From contig JBJXGE010000048.1 in NCBI GenBank assembly GCA_046154185.1, positions 1-26,844 of the forward strand: 26,844 bases of DNA. The letters are read 5' to 3'. Positions 15,991 to 22,975 of this stretch are shown piece by piece. The notes under the pieces are model-generated. The model saw only the letters and a list, made by a program, of their open reading frames with translations. It did not search any database and was not told the DNA's origin. The position numbers and the translations under genes are program-made. The first letter of the stretch is position 1, and the number at the start of each line of letters is the position of its first letter. The stretch comes from JBJXGE01 sp046154185 (GTDB taxonomy: Bacteria; Planctomycetota; UBA8108; UBA1146; JAJFFE01).

Positions 15991-16024
15991 AGCGATGGCT
16001 GCTGCTGCTGCTGCTGCCATCGCT
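15991..16024 (-). promoter_or_regulatory. rpsO-pnp intergenic hairpin with triplet-repeat loop
   Basis: AGCGATGGC (15991-15999) is a perfect inverted repeat of GCCATCGCT (16016-16024). The loop is a pure triplet run (six GCT units at 15998-16015 on the plus strand, AGC on the transcript). It lies in the 270-bp spacer between rpsO and pnp, where E. coli carries an RNase III-cleaved stem used for pnp autocontrol. No other gene is seen in the spacer; a weaker stem, AGCGCC/GGCGCT, is at 15933-15959. Confidence 0.55.
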
Positions 16025-16073
16025 TGCCATCGATTCACCAGCGTCTGCCGTCGACTCAAACGGCGCGCCAACT

Positions 16074-16343
16074 CTATTTCCTGAGCCCGAGCGATGCGAT
16101 GAGGCTGTGGTAGGCGGCGTTATCCTGGCGGGCAAGATAGCTCAGTAGATTCGTCCGCTTGCTCACCATGGCCATGAGGCCGCGCTGCGTCGCGTAGTCC
16201 TTCTTGTACACCTTCATATGCTCAGTCAGCGCCCGAATACGCTCGGTCAAGATCGCCACCTGCACTTGCGGTGATCCGTTGTCCTGCTCTGATTGCCGGT
16301 AGCTCTGAATCAACTCCTGTTTGCGCGCCGCGAGAATTGTCAT
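16074..16343 (-). CDS. rpsO: 30S ribosomal protein S15
   Basis: The 89-residue protein has the standard S15 sequence pattern: a helical start, then QVAILTERI, LTEHMK, KDYATQRGL and the RRxLL-like segment K-R-T-N-L-L-S-Y-L. S15 binds the 16S rRNA three-way junction early in 30S assembly. Length is exactly typical. The ATG at 16343 has GAGGA about 10 nt upstream; a longer frame to 16430 adds an unrelated N-terminus and is rejected. It heads the rpsO-pnp unit. Confidence 0.97.
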   Translation of the reverse strand: MTILAARKQELIQSYRQSEQDNGSPQVQVAILTERIRALTEHMKVYKKDYATQRGLMAMVSKRTNLLSYLARQDNAAYHSLIASLGLRK

Positions 16344-16349
16344 TCGAAC

Positions 16350-16445
16350 AAGATCCTCACCTGATTTTTCTCCACTACTCCCGCAAAAAATGACGGACCG
16401 GTATCCACACCGACTGCCAGCCTCATTCAAGAGGTTGAGGATCTT
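16350..16445 (-). promoter_or_regulatory. Structured rpsO leader with sequestered ribosome site
   Basis: TGAGGATCTT at 16436-16445 and AAGATCCTCA at 16350-16359 (plus-strand readings) form a perfect 10-bp inverted repeat. On the transcript the downstream arm contains the rpsO ribosome site (GAGGA). The enclosed 76 nt hold a CCTC/GAGG hairpin and a stem around ACCGGT, so the whole could fold as a three-way junction, the shape S15 recognises in 16S rRNA. This assumes the transcript begins upstream of 16445. Confidence 0.5.
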
Positions 16446-16468
16446 AGATTGGGAGCCGCCGATGACAA
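16441..16468 (-). promoter_or_regulatory. Candidate promoter of rpsO-pnp
   Basis: On the minus strand, TTGTCA (16468-16463) and TAAGAT (16446-16441) are separated by 16 bp; matches to the sigma-70 boxes are five and four of six. Transcription would start near 16434. That would exclude the upstream arm of the leader repeat (16436-16445), so this promoter and the sequestering fold cannot both be fully right. Confidence 0.35.
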
Positions 16469-16530
16469 GAGCAAATCTGCGGCGTGTACCACGTTAGGTT
16501 TCACACTTGCCGCCGGAAACTTGTCGAGTT

Positions 16531-16974
16531 TCAGGGGTTAATGGTCGGCGCGCGCAGCAGCTCGGCCGGATCTTCGCGCAACGGTCGCCCCGCATCCAAA
16601 AAAGACTGGAGCAATATGGCGGCGGCCTGCGCATCCTCGGTTTCCCGGTACTTTCGGCCCGTTTCGCGCCGCCGCTCCAGCGCCGCTTGCGTCGTCAATC
16701 GTTCATCCCAGAGGACGACCGATTGCGTCAGCGTCGCGCGCAGCTTGAGCGCGAACTCATAGGCGCTCCGCGCCATCGGTCCAAAACTGCCGTCCATATT
16801 GCGCGGCAAGCCGACGACGACGCCGGCCAGATCGGCCCCAAAACTCGCCGCGTACTCGATGAGCAATTCGACTCGGTCGACGATACGCGTTGGCGTCGCG
16901 AGCATCCCGAGTCCGTCGCTGCGGGCGATTCCGATCCGCTTGGCGCCGGGGTCTACGCCGATCCACACGCTCAT
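16531..16974 (-). CDS. ruvX: RuvX/YqgF-family Holliday junction resolvase-like nuclease
   Basis: This 147-residue protein has an RNase H-like fold. Motifs are GVDPGAKRIGIA with D8, VVVGLPRNMDG at 52-62, WDERLTT with D90/E91, and E-D-A-Q-A-A-A with D114. These are the expected acidic active-site residues. The family is linked to pre-16S rRNA 5' processing and was named as a putative Holliday junction resolvase. The ATG at 16974 overlaps the manC stop as ATGA; the frame open to 17241 lies inside manC and is rejected as an N-terminal extension. Length is typical (about 140-150). The gene is followed by a 187-bp spacer leading to rpsO. Confidence 0.93.
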   Translation of the reverse strand: MSVWIGVDPGAKRIGIARSDGLGMLATPTRIVDRVELLIEYAASFGADLAGVVVGLPRNMDGSFGPMARSAYEFALKLRATLTQSVVLWDERLTTQAALERRRETGRKYRETEDAQAAAILLQSFLDAGRPLREDPAELLRAPTINP

Positions 16975-18065
16975 AACACGTGCTCCGATCCGGCCGCCTC
17001 GAGCGCCGCGACCAGATCCCGCATGCGGCCAAGATCGCGCTTTCGACACACGAGCAGGGCCTCCGGCGTGTCGACGACGACCAGTTGTCGAAGTCCCATT
17101 GCGGCAATCACGCGTCGACCGCTCGCCAACAGGATCGAATTGTTGACGTCGTGCGGCACCACCTGCCCTTCGCAGAAATTCCCGTCGCGGTCGGCCGATT
17201 TGTGACGCGCGAGCGCGAGCCACGAGCCGACATCGTCCCAATCGAACTGCGCTTCCGCGACGCGCACGCGCTGACTCTTTTCCAGGAGCGCGAAGTCGAT
17301 GGATATTTTCTGGAGTGCCGCGAACGTGCGTTGCAGACGCGGACTCTTTGGATTCCGCAGTGCGGCCCCGAGTCCGACGAGTTTGTCAAAACCCGCCGCG
17401 AACTGCGGCGCGCACGTCGCCAGCTCGGTTTTGAATGTGCTCAGTCGCCATAAGAAGATCCCGGCGTTCCAGTAGTAACCGCCCGCCCGCAGGAATCTCT
17501 TGGCGGTCGCGCGCCGCGGTTTCTCCGTGAAGCGCTTCACGTCCCGCACCGTGACGCCTTGCGCGCGCGTGGCGGTCCCCTGTTGTTCCTGAATGTAGCC
17601 GTAGTCGGACGACGGTTGCGTCGGGTGAATGCCGAATGTCATGAGTCCATCGCGCGCGCGGAGCGCCGCCACGGCGGCCCGCACGTTGGCGCGAAATTTC
17701 TCGGCCGGAGTGATGCGGTGATCAGCCGGCAGCACCAGGATCCAGGCCTTGGGATCGACTTGCTCGACCAAGGCGCTCGCGAGCACGAGCGCCGGCGCCG
17801 TGTCGCGCATCTCGGGTTCGATCGCCAGCCGATTTGCCGACAGCTGCGGAAGCTGCGCGCGCACAGTCTTCGCCAGATCCGCGCGCGTCAGCACCCACAG
17901 ATTGCCGGGCGCACAGAGTCCCTGCACACGCGCAACGGTGTCCTGCAGTAGACTTTGATCATCAAAGATTCTCAGGAATTGTTTTGGGAGATAGCGGCGA
18001 CTGCGCGGCCAAAAACGCGTGCCCGCACCGCCCGCCAAGATAAACACGTGCAATTTCGGCAACAA
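16971..18065 (-). CDS. manC: Mannose-1-phosphate guanylyltransferase (single-domain ManC)
   Basis: This protein of about 364 residues makes GDP-mannose from GTP and mannose-1-phosphate for surface glycans. Motifs in order are ILAGGAGTRFWPRSR followed by P-K-Q-F, VLPADH, FTEKP, YYWNAGIFLWR and FDWDDVGSW. It lacks the C-terminal phosphomannose isomerase half found in bifunctional ManC. The start is uncertain. The open frame reaches a TTG at 18104 with no ribosome site and a stop just upstream. I favour TTG at 18065 (or the adjacent TTG at 18062), because family members begin only a few residues before ILAGG and AGAGAG lies about 9 nt upstream of 18065. The stop overlaps ruvX. It lies downstream of the PIG-L gene but a hairpin separates them. 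Confidence 0.9.
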   Translation of the reverse strand: MLPKLHVFILAGGAGTRFWPRSRRYLPKQFLRIFDDQSLLQDTVARVQGLCAPGNLWVLTRADLAKTVRAQLPQLSANRLAIEPEMRDTAPALVLASALVEQVDPKAWILVLPADHRITPAEKFRANVRAAVAALRARDGLMTFGIHPTQPSSDYGYIQEQQGTATRAQGVTVRDVKRFTEKPRRATAKRFLRAGGYYWNAGIFLWRLSTFKTELATCAPQFAAGFDKLVGLGAALRNPKSPRLQRTFAALQKISIDFALLEKSQRVRVAEAQFDWDDVGSWLALARHKSADRDGNFCEGQVVPHDVNNSILLASGRRVIAAMGLRQLVVVDTPEALLVCRKRDLGRMRDLVAALEAAGSEHVL

Positions 18066-18164
18066 CGCTGCGCACTCTCTCGATCGAAAAGGCAACCCAG
18101 CCAAGTTGGGCTAGCAGCTCAAGCGCGTGGTTCTACCGGATCTCGGTCGGAAAATGAAGGAGCG

Positions 18165-18189
18165 CTCGTCGTCGCGGCGCGACGACGAG
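18165..18189 (-). terminator. Perfect 11-bp stem-loop after the PIG-L gene
   Basis: CTCGTCGTCGC (18165-18175) pairs with GCGACGACGAG (18179-18189) around a three-base loop. On the minus strand it lies 36 bp past the PIG-L stop and is followed within about ten bases by a T-rich patch (CTTCATTTTCC). The T-run is not continuous, so termination may be partial. It could also act as an RNA stabiliser between PIG-L and manC. Confidence 0.5.
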
Positions 18190-18225
18190 TGAGCCGGCAG
18201 CGACGGCGATGCGAGGGGAGCCGAT

Positions 18226-18933
18226 TCAAACGACGAGTCGCAGGCAGTCATAGGCTTCGGCGGCGCCGACCGAGATTTCGCGGCCGCGCCACTCGGCGAG
18301 GAGACGCAGACTCTCGATCCCGCCCATGTGCGGCGACGGTCGTTGTTGTGACTCGTGCTTGGCGAACGCCCGCAACTTCGTATCGAGGTACTTCGTGATG
18401 TCGACATAGAAGTTCGGCTGAAAAGTGCGCGTGTTCCACGCAAGCTGCGGCGAATCCGCGACGAGGACGAGCCGTTGAAAGGGCTTCATGCTCGCGAGGT
18501 GCGGTCGACACGCGGTGATCGCTGCGTCGTGGAGCGCGACGTGATCCTGGTTGAATGACGGCGCCGGAATGGCGAGTGCCGTCGGTTTGATCTTGTCGAT
18601 CGCGAGCCGCGCCTCGCGCTCCAGCAGATTCACGAGGTCGCGCCGCGGCATGCCATCGAGGCGCAGGTGCCAGTCGCTGTCTTTGATGACGATTTCCCAA
18701 TCGTCGACGCCGAACACATCCATCGCCGCCGCCAACTCATCGGTGCGAGTTTGCCCACTCGTGCGGCCCTCGCGTCCGTCGTAGTGATCGAGATCACCCA
18801 CGGTCATCACCATGACGTAGACTTCACCGCCGAGGTCTTTGATCTTCGCCATCAGCCCGCCGCACCCAATCGTCTCGTCATCGGCGTGCGGACTCAGCAC
18901 CAACAATCGCTGCTTGGCAAAGAACTGATTCAT
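18226..18933 (-). CDS. PIG-L/LmbE-family N-acetylglucosaminyl deacetylase-like protein
   Basis: The 235-residue protein carries the zinc and catalytic motif PHADDE at residues 15-20 (the family's A/P-H-P/A-D-D-E), with T-I-G-C-G-G following, and the second metal-site histidine region N-Q-D-H-V-A-L-H. Members remove acetyl groups from N-acetylglucosamine-linked molecules such as glycolipid precursors and small thiols. The ATG at 18933 has AAAGGA 5 nt upstream and opens directly on the Rossmann-like strand LLVLSPHADDE; a frame running to 19413 on this strand is antisense to the wzy-like gene and rejected. Surface glycan genes nearby suggest a sugar substrate, but this is inference. It is divergent from the wzy-like gene. 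Confidence 0.9.
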   Translation of the reverse strand: MNQFFAKQRLLVLSPHADDETIGCGGLMAKIKDLGGEVYVMVMTVGDLDHYDGREGRTSGQTRTDELAAAMDVFGVDDWEIVIKDSDWHLRLDGMPRRDLVNLLEREARLAIDKIKPTALAIPAPSFNQDHVALHDAAITACRPHLASMKPFQRLVLVADSPQLAWNTRTFQPNFYVDITKYLDTKLRAFAKHESQQRPSPHMGGIESLRLLAEWRGREISVGAAEAYDCLRLVV

Positions 18934-19032
18934 ACGATTCCTTTCATGACGCCGCCGTGTGCGCCTCGGCACCTGCCGCTGCCGTCCATACATATCGGCG
19001 TGCCAGCGCGAATCATGAGCCGTGTTTCGGGC

Positions 19033-19045
19033 GCGACCTGGTCGC
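19033..19045. promoter_or_regulatory. Palindrome in the divergent PIG-L/wzy-like spacer
   Basis: GCGACCTGGTCGC is a near-perfect 13-bp palindrome with GG/CC flanks, about 100 bp from one start and 70 bp from the other. It resembles a dimeric regulator site, but short GC palindromes are common in this genome. The rest of the 184-bp spacer shows no clear promoter. Confidence 0.3.
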
Positions 19046-19117
19046 CCCGCAACCGCGCAGGTATCCGTAAGTCCGCGGCTCGGTTTTGCCGATATTGTCA
19101 GGACGAAGGGTTTTGCT

Positions 19118-20620
19118 ATGTCGATCAGCCCAGCTCCGACCGCTCCGGCGTTGAACAGCAAATGCCAATGGCCACCACCCGCGGCCGGTCGGCGTATCGC
19201 GCCCATCATCGGGCTTTCGATCATGAGCGCGATCATCGGGGTTTGGTGCATCGTTACGCGCAATCTCTCCCATGGCGATGATGCCCAGACGCGGCCGCTC
19301 GTGTTTTGCGCGCTGCTGCTTAGCTTCTTCACGCTCTTTGATTTGCGCGTGGGATTAGCGGTGCTATTGCTCGCGATCGGGTTGTCGCCGGAGATCGCGC
19401 TTTTCGGCGTCAAGAACTTTCGCTACGAAGATTTGTTCTTCCCGCTGCTGTTTTTGATCTGGCTCAGCCGGCAAGTGATTCACAAGCGTCCGCTCGCCAC
19501 GACGGATCTGCGCACGCCGATCATGATCATCTTGTTCTTGGCGGTGATCTCATCGTTGAGTAATCACTTGTATAGCGAATTGAACATGAAGAGTTCGCTC
19601 CTCCGACTCGGGAAGAGCGTGATGTACTACTTCATTCTGATCGTTGTGCTCAACTCGCTCAAGAATTTGCGCGACTGCAAGGCTTTCGTTTTCTTCATGC
19701 TGCTCGCGAGTTCATTCGTCGGACTTTACGGACTCCTGCAGTATTCCTACGAAGGTGGGCATCAGAACTACCGCCTGGGTGGTCCACCCGGCGAGACCGC
19801 GAACACACTCGGCGGCTATTTCGTGTTTCATATGTGCCTGGCACTCGGGCTCTTGACCAAGGCGAAGCCAGCGCTACGGCTGCCGGTGCTCCTCTACCTC
19901 GGGCTGATGGCGCTGCCGTTCACCATGACGCTCTCGCGCACGTCCTACGTTGCGCTCGGGTTCGGTCTCGTAGTGATATGGAGCATTGCCCGCAGTCGAA
20001 CGCTCGGCTGGGCCCTTGTGATGCTGGCGCTCAGCGCGCTCTTGATCCCCGAAAGTGTGAGTGAGCGGCTCTACTCGATCTTTGATGTCATGCTCGGCCG
20101 AGAAAACTCGTCGTGGGATTCACGCGTCAGTGGTTGGGGTTGGTTCATCCCCAATGCGCTCGACTACCCGCTCCTCGGTCGCGGCATGGGAAGCCGCAGT
20201 CTTGGACAAATCGACAGCGAGTACGTGCTCGTGCTCAACGACATCGGCGTGATCGGCCTCGGAGCGTTCCTACTGTTGATCACGCGTTGTATGAAGAAGG
20301 CTTACAAACTCAGCAGCGTCGCGGACCAAGACCCGGTGCTCGCGGGATTCACGGTCGGCTATTTCGGTGGCGGCGCCGCACTGCTCGTGCACAGCATCGC
20401 GGCCACGACTTTCACGACGATTCGAACGACGGAGCCGTTCTTTTTCGCGACCGGCATCCTCTACGCCTATTGGAATATCCTGGGCGCGCAAAAGCATCGC
20501 GGGACCGTGACCGACGAGAAGGACGCGGAAGTCAACCGCTACGGTCGGCCGATGCAACGAGCGGCACCGCGCCCAAGTCACACGGCCGAAACCGAGCCCG
20601 AGCTAGTCCTAAAAACTTAG
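19118..20620 (+). CDS. O-antigen ligase/polymerase-like membrane protein (Wzy_C family)
   Basis: This 500-residue protein has about ten or more hydrophobic segments over residues 28-450 and a polar C-terminal tail of about 40 residues. The Wzy_C/WaaL hallmark is the L-S-R-T-S-Y block (with F-T-M-T before it) in the middle, then a periplasmic loop with SSWDSRVSGWGWF and PLLGRGMGS, typical of O-antigen ligases and polymerases (R-x-x-x-W and G-x-G). Such enzymes join polyprenyl-linked glycan to an acceptor or extend it. AAGGG lies 7 nt before the ATG at 19118; an upstream in-frame start adds no membrane segment. Ligase and polymerase cannot be told apart here. It stands alone on the plus strand and converges with the dnaJ-like gene. 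Confidence 0.88.
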   Translation: MSISPAPTAPALNSKCQWPPPAAGRRIAPIIGLSIMSAIIGVWCIVTRNLSHGDDAQTRPLVFCALLLSFFTLFDLRVGLAVLLLAIGLSPEIALFGVKNFRYEDLFFPLLFLIWLSRQVIHKRPLATTDLRTPIMIILFLAVISSLSNHLYSELNMKSSLLRLGKSVMYYFILIVVLNSLKNLRDCKAFVFFMLLASSFVGLYGLLQYSYEGGHQNYRLGGPPGETANTLGGYFVFHMCLALGLLTKAKPALRLPVLLYLGLMALPFTMTLSRTSYVALGFGLVVIWSIARSRTLGWALVMLALSALLIPESVSERLYSIFDVMLGRENSSWDSRVSGWGWFIPNALDYPLLGRGMGSRSLGQIDSEYVLVLNDIGVIGLGAFLLLITRCMKKAYKLSSVADQDPVLAGFTVGYFGGGAALLVHSIAATTFTTIRTTEPFFFATGILYAYWNILGAQKHRGTVTDEKDAEVNRYGRPMQRAAPRPSHTAETEPELVLKT

Positions 20621-20632
20621 CATTACGAGCCA

Positions 20633-20664
20633 GCGGCGCGCGCCGGCTACGCCGGACGCGCCGC
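20633..20664. terminator. Inverted repeat at the convergent wzy-like/dnaJ-like junction
   Basis: Two nested stems: GCGGCGCG (20633-20640) with CGCGCCGC (20657-20664), enclosing CCGGC/GCCGG (20643-20647 with 20651-20655) around TAC. The structure overlaps the last codons of the J-domain gene and lies 12 bp past the wzy-like stop. A bidirectional terminator is likely by position; no T-tract is present. Confidence 0.45.
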
Positions 20665-21408
20665 CAAACTGCGCGCGAGGTCGAGCTGCGCCGCGGCCAG
20701 TTCCGGCTCGTTGAGCTCACGGTGACACTGCGAGCGCCGCATGTAGACTTCGACGCGTTCGCGAGCGTCGAGCCCCAAGCGCTCGAGGCGATCCAAGTAT
20801 TCGAGCGATCGACGCGGCTGCACAGCCGGAACGACGTGACGCAGAACGAGCTGCTTGACGCGCGAAACCGTTTCCGCAAAGCACGTGCGGTGTTGCCGGC
20901 GTGAGTGTTCACGACGCAAAACCTCTTGATACCAGCCAAGCGCTTCGAAGTACGCTTTCTGTTCCTGGTAATACTCGCCGAACAAAAATGCCGCGTCGAT
21001 GATCTCCTCGTCCTCCAGGTAGCAGGCAAGGAATTCGAGCGGCTTAGGGCCAAGCGCCGCCAAACGTGCGAGAGCTTCTGCGGGTCGCTCCTTGTAAAGA
21101 TAGAACAGTACTGCGCGCGCTTGGTGCTTTGGTCGCGCCGACTCCGTCACGTGCGGCAAAGAACTCGCCGCTGGCGGTCCACCTGCGCGCAACGTTCTCT
21201 GCAGATCATAATTCTTGCGGAGCAGCGGGTGACGGAGAGTCTCGAACGCGCGCAACACTTCTTCGATCTCACCGCTTGCGACTTGCCGACCGGCTTTGTC
21301 GGGATGCAGTCCGAGCAGTCGCTGACGGAATGCCGCTCGCACGTCGGCAAGCGTCGCTTGCGGAGTAATCCACAGGACCGCGTAGTGGTCGGCATCGTCG
21401 AGACTCAT
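20647..21408 (-). CDS. J-domain (DnaJ-like) protein with helical C-terminus
   Basis: The protein has 253 residues. The N-terminal 70 are a J domain: the invariant HPD is at residues 35-37 (LLGLHPDKAG), with helices II and III around it. J domains stimulate DnaK ATPase. There are no Gly/Phe or zinc-finger regions, so it is not DnaJ itself. The remaining 180 residues are helical and TPR-like (for example Y-Y-Q-E-Q-K-A-Y-F-E-A-L-G-W-Y-Q-E-V-L), probably a client- or partner-binding part. The ATG overlaps the dtd stop as ATGA, so the two genes are cotranscribed. The partner is unknown. Confidence 0.87.
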   Translation of the reverse strand: MSLDDADHYAVLWITPQATLADVRAAFRQRLLGLHPDKAGRQVASGEIEEVLRAFETLRHPLLRKNYDLQRTLRAGGPPAASSLPHVTESARPKHQARAVLFYLYKERPAEALARLAALGPKPLEFLACYLEDEEIIDAAFLFGEYYQEQKAYFEALGWYQEVLRREHSRRQHRTCFAETVSRVKQLVLRHVVPAVQPRRSLEYLDRLERLGLDARERVEVYMRRSQCHRELNEPELAAAQLDLARSLAARPA

Positions 21409-21911
21409 GTCGGCACGACTCCGTCAGCCGCGCCCGGCGTCACTCCTGCCGCCACTCCCGAGGCAGTCGGCGCGCGCTCGATCCAAATCGTCACCGGGCC
21501 ATCGTTTGTGAGTTGGACCTCCATTGCGGCACCGAACACACCTTCCGCGACGGACTCCACACCTTCGGCCTTAAGCAGCTCCACAAAACGCTGGATCAAT
21601 GGCTCGGCTATGGCGCCTGGTGCCGCCGCCGAGAAACTCGGCCGTTTCCCGTGAGCGACATCCGCGAAGAGCGTGAACTGCGAGACAACGAGAGCTGCGC
21701 CCCGCACGTCGAGCAGCGAGTTGTTCATGCGACCCTCGGCGTCTGGAAACACGCGCAGGCCGGCGATTTTAGTCGCCATCCATTGCAGCTCCGGTTCCCC
21801 GTCGCCGGCAGTGATGCCGACGAACAAGAGGAATCCGCGGCCGACTCGGCCGACGCTGGCCCCGGCGACGCGCACTTCGGCGTTTAGGACTCTTTGCACC
21901 AACACTCGCAC
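21405..21911 (-). CDS. dtd: D-aminoacyl-tRNA deacylase
   Basis: The 168-residue protein hydrolyses D-amino acids (and glycine mischarged on tRNA-Ala) from tRNA. The opening MRVLVQRV, SQFTLFAD (residues 77-84) and the active-site Gly-cis-Pro motif NDGPVT (136-141) are all present. About 20 extra residues at the C-terminus are an Ala/Gly/Pro/Val-rich tail beyond the usual length of about 148. I chose GTG at 21911 because GGGAG lies 7 nt upstream and homologs begin here; an ATG at 21986 would add an Arg-rich extension of 25 residues. It precedes the J-domain gene with a 4-nt overlap. Confidence 0.94.
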   Translation of the reverse strand: MRVLVQRVLNAEVRVAGASVGRVGRGFLLFVGITAGDGEPELQWMATKIAGLRVFPDAEGRMNNSLLDVRGAALVVSQFTLFADVAHGKRPSFSAAAPGAIAEPLIQRFVELLKAEGVESVAEGVFGAAMEVQLTNDGPVTIWIERAPTASGVAAGVTPGAADGVVPT

Positions 21912-22123
21912 GAACCGTCTCCCGATCCACAACTCCCGAGGACGTTTTCCGCCGCGCGCGGCGAGTCTCGCCGTCGCGCCGTTCACGGCTCAGATTCTAA
22001 CTCTACGGACGCGCAACAGGTGAGACGGGTCTCGGATGCGGCATGAAAATTCCTAGGTGCGGTCGAGCGCCCGTCTCTTAACAGCTTTGAGCGCTCACTA
22101 CTCGAACCGCAGAGGATCGCGCC

Positions 22124-22837
22124 ATGGAGTTGGCCTTTCACGTAGCGCAAAATGGACTGCACGCCGCCGGTTTTCGACAAGGACTGATCGCGAACAATCT
22201 CGCCAATTTGACGACGGATGGCTACAAGGCGGAGCTCGCCGATCAAGCGACGCTGCGTGGGCAAGGCACGCGCATCGACAACACCGCCAGCGACTTGTCC
22301 GTGGGTTCGCCGCGTCAAACGGGGATTCCGCAGCACATGTACATCGCCGGCGAGGGGTTCTTCCAAGTGCAGATCGATGGCGAGACGGGCTACACGCGCC
22401 TCGGCAATTTCCATCTCGACCAAGATGGCAACCTCGTGACACCCGCGGGTTACCTGCTGGAGCCGAACATCTCCGTGCCCGAGGACAGTCAGGGCTTCGG
22501 CGTCTCGCCCGACGGAATCGTCTACAGCATCGCGCCAGACGGCACTTCCGCGGAACTCGGCCAGATTCAGCTCGCCCGCTTCGTGAACCCGAACGGGCTC
22601 GAGAGTATTGGCGACAATCTCTACATTCGGACCACCAATTCCGGGGACGCGCAGCTCGAGACACCCGGCCAAGCCGGGGTCGGTCTATTGCACCAGAGCA
22701 TGCTCGAATCAAGCAACGTGGACCCGTCGACGGAGATCACCCAGCAGCTCATCAATCAGCGATACACCCAACTGAACCTGCGCGTATTTCAGACCGCGGA
22801 TGCGTTGGTAAGTCGTGCGCTCGACATGTTTGGTTGA
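22124..22837 (+). CDS. Flagellar basal-body rod/hook-family protein (FlgG/FlgF-like), orphan
   Basis: This 237-residue protein has the N-terminal rod signature ANNLANLTTDGYK at 23-35. A central segment (GEGFFQVQIDGETGYTRLGNF, then a D-Q-D-G-N-L-V-T turn) follows, and the C-terminal coil has S-N-V-D-P-S-T-E-I-T-Q-Q-L-I-N-Q-R-Y. These are the conserved ends and D1 domain of FlgG/FlgF, the rod proteins. It is slightly shorter than FlgG (about 260). AGAGGA lies 7 nt before the ATG. No other flagellar gene is in the window, so whether it works in a flagellum or another assembly cannot be settled. The upstream 212 bp divergent from dtd show no clear promoter. Confidence 0.9.
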   Translation: MELAFHVAQNGLHAAGFRQGLIANNLANLTTDGYKAELADQATLRGQGTRIDNTASDLSVGSPRQTGIPQHMYIAGEGFFQVQIDGETGYTRLGNFHLDQDGNLVTPAGYLLEPNISVPEDSQGFGVSPDGIVYSIAPDGTSAELGQIQLARFVNPNGLESIGDNLYIRTTNSGDAQLETPGQAGVGLLHQSMLESSNVDPSTEITQQLINQRYTQLNLRVFQTADALVSRALDMFG

Positions 22838-22844
22838 TCGCGCC

Positions 22845-22863
22845 GCCGGCGGGCGCCGCCGGC
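22845..22863 (+). terminator. GC-rich stem-loop after the rod-protein gene
   Basis: GCCGGCGG (22845-22852) pairs perfectly with CCGCCGGC (22856-22863) around a three-base loop, 7 bp past the stop codon. No T-run follows, so it may be a weak or Rho-dependent terminator or an RNA 3'-end stabiliser. Confidence 0.45.
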
Positions 22864-22975
22864 CATCGCAACCGCATTCTCGCCGCCACGCGCCGCGCGC
22901 AGATCTCATTGCGGAGCCATGATCGCAGTGCCGATATATGAAACTGACGAGCGTCTCGACATTGCGACAGGACCC

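Noticed and set aside
15841..16071. 76-codon minus-strand frame between rpsO and pnp with a poly-alanine run
   Set aside because: The alanines come from the AGC triplet repeat; the start would be TTG directly after the rpsO stop without a convincing ribosome site, and the product has no recognisable feature.
18934..19413. N-terminal extension of the PIG-L protein (frame open to 19413)
   Set aside because: The extension is antisense to the start of the wzy-like gene and lacks family similarity; ATG 18933 has a good ribosome site and the fold begins there.
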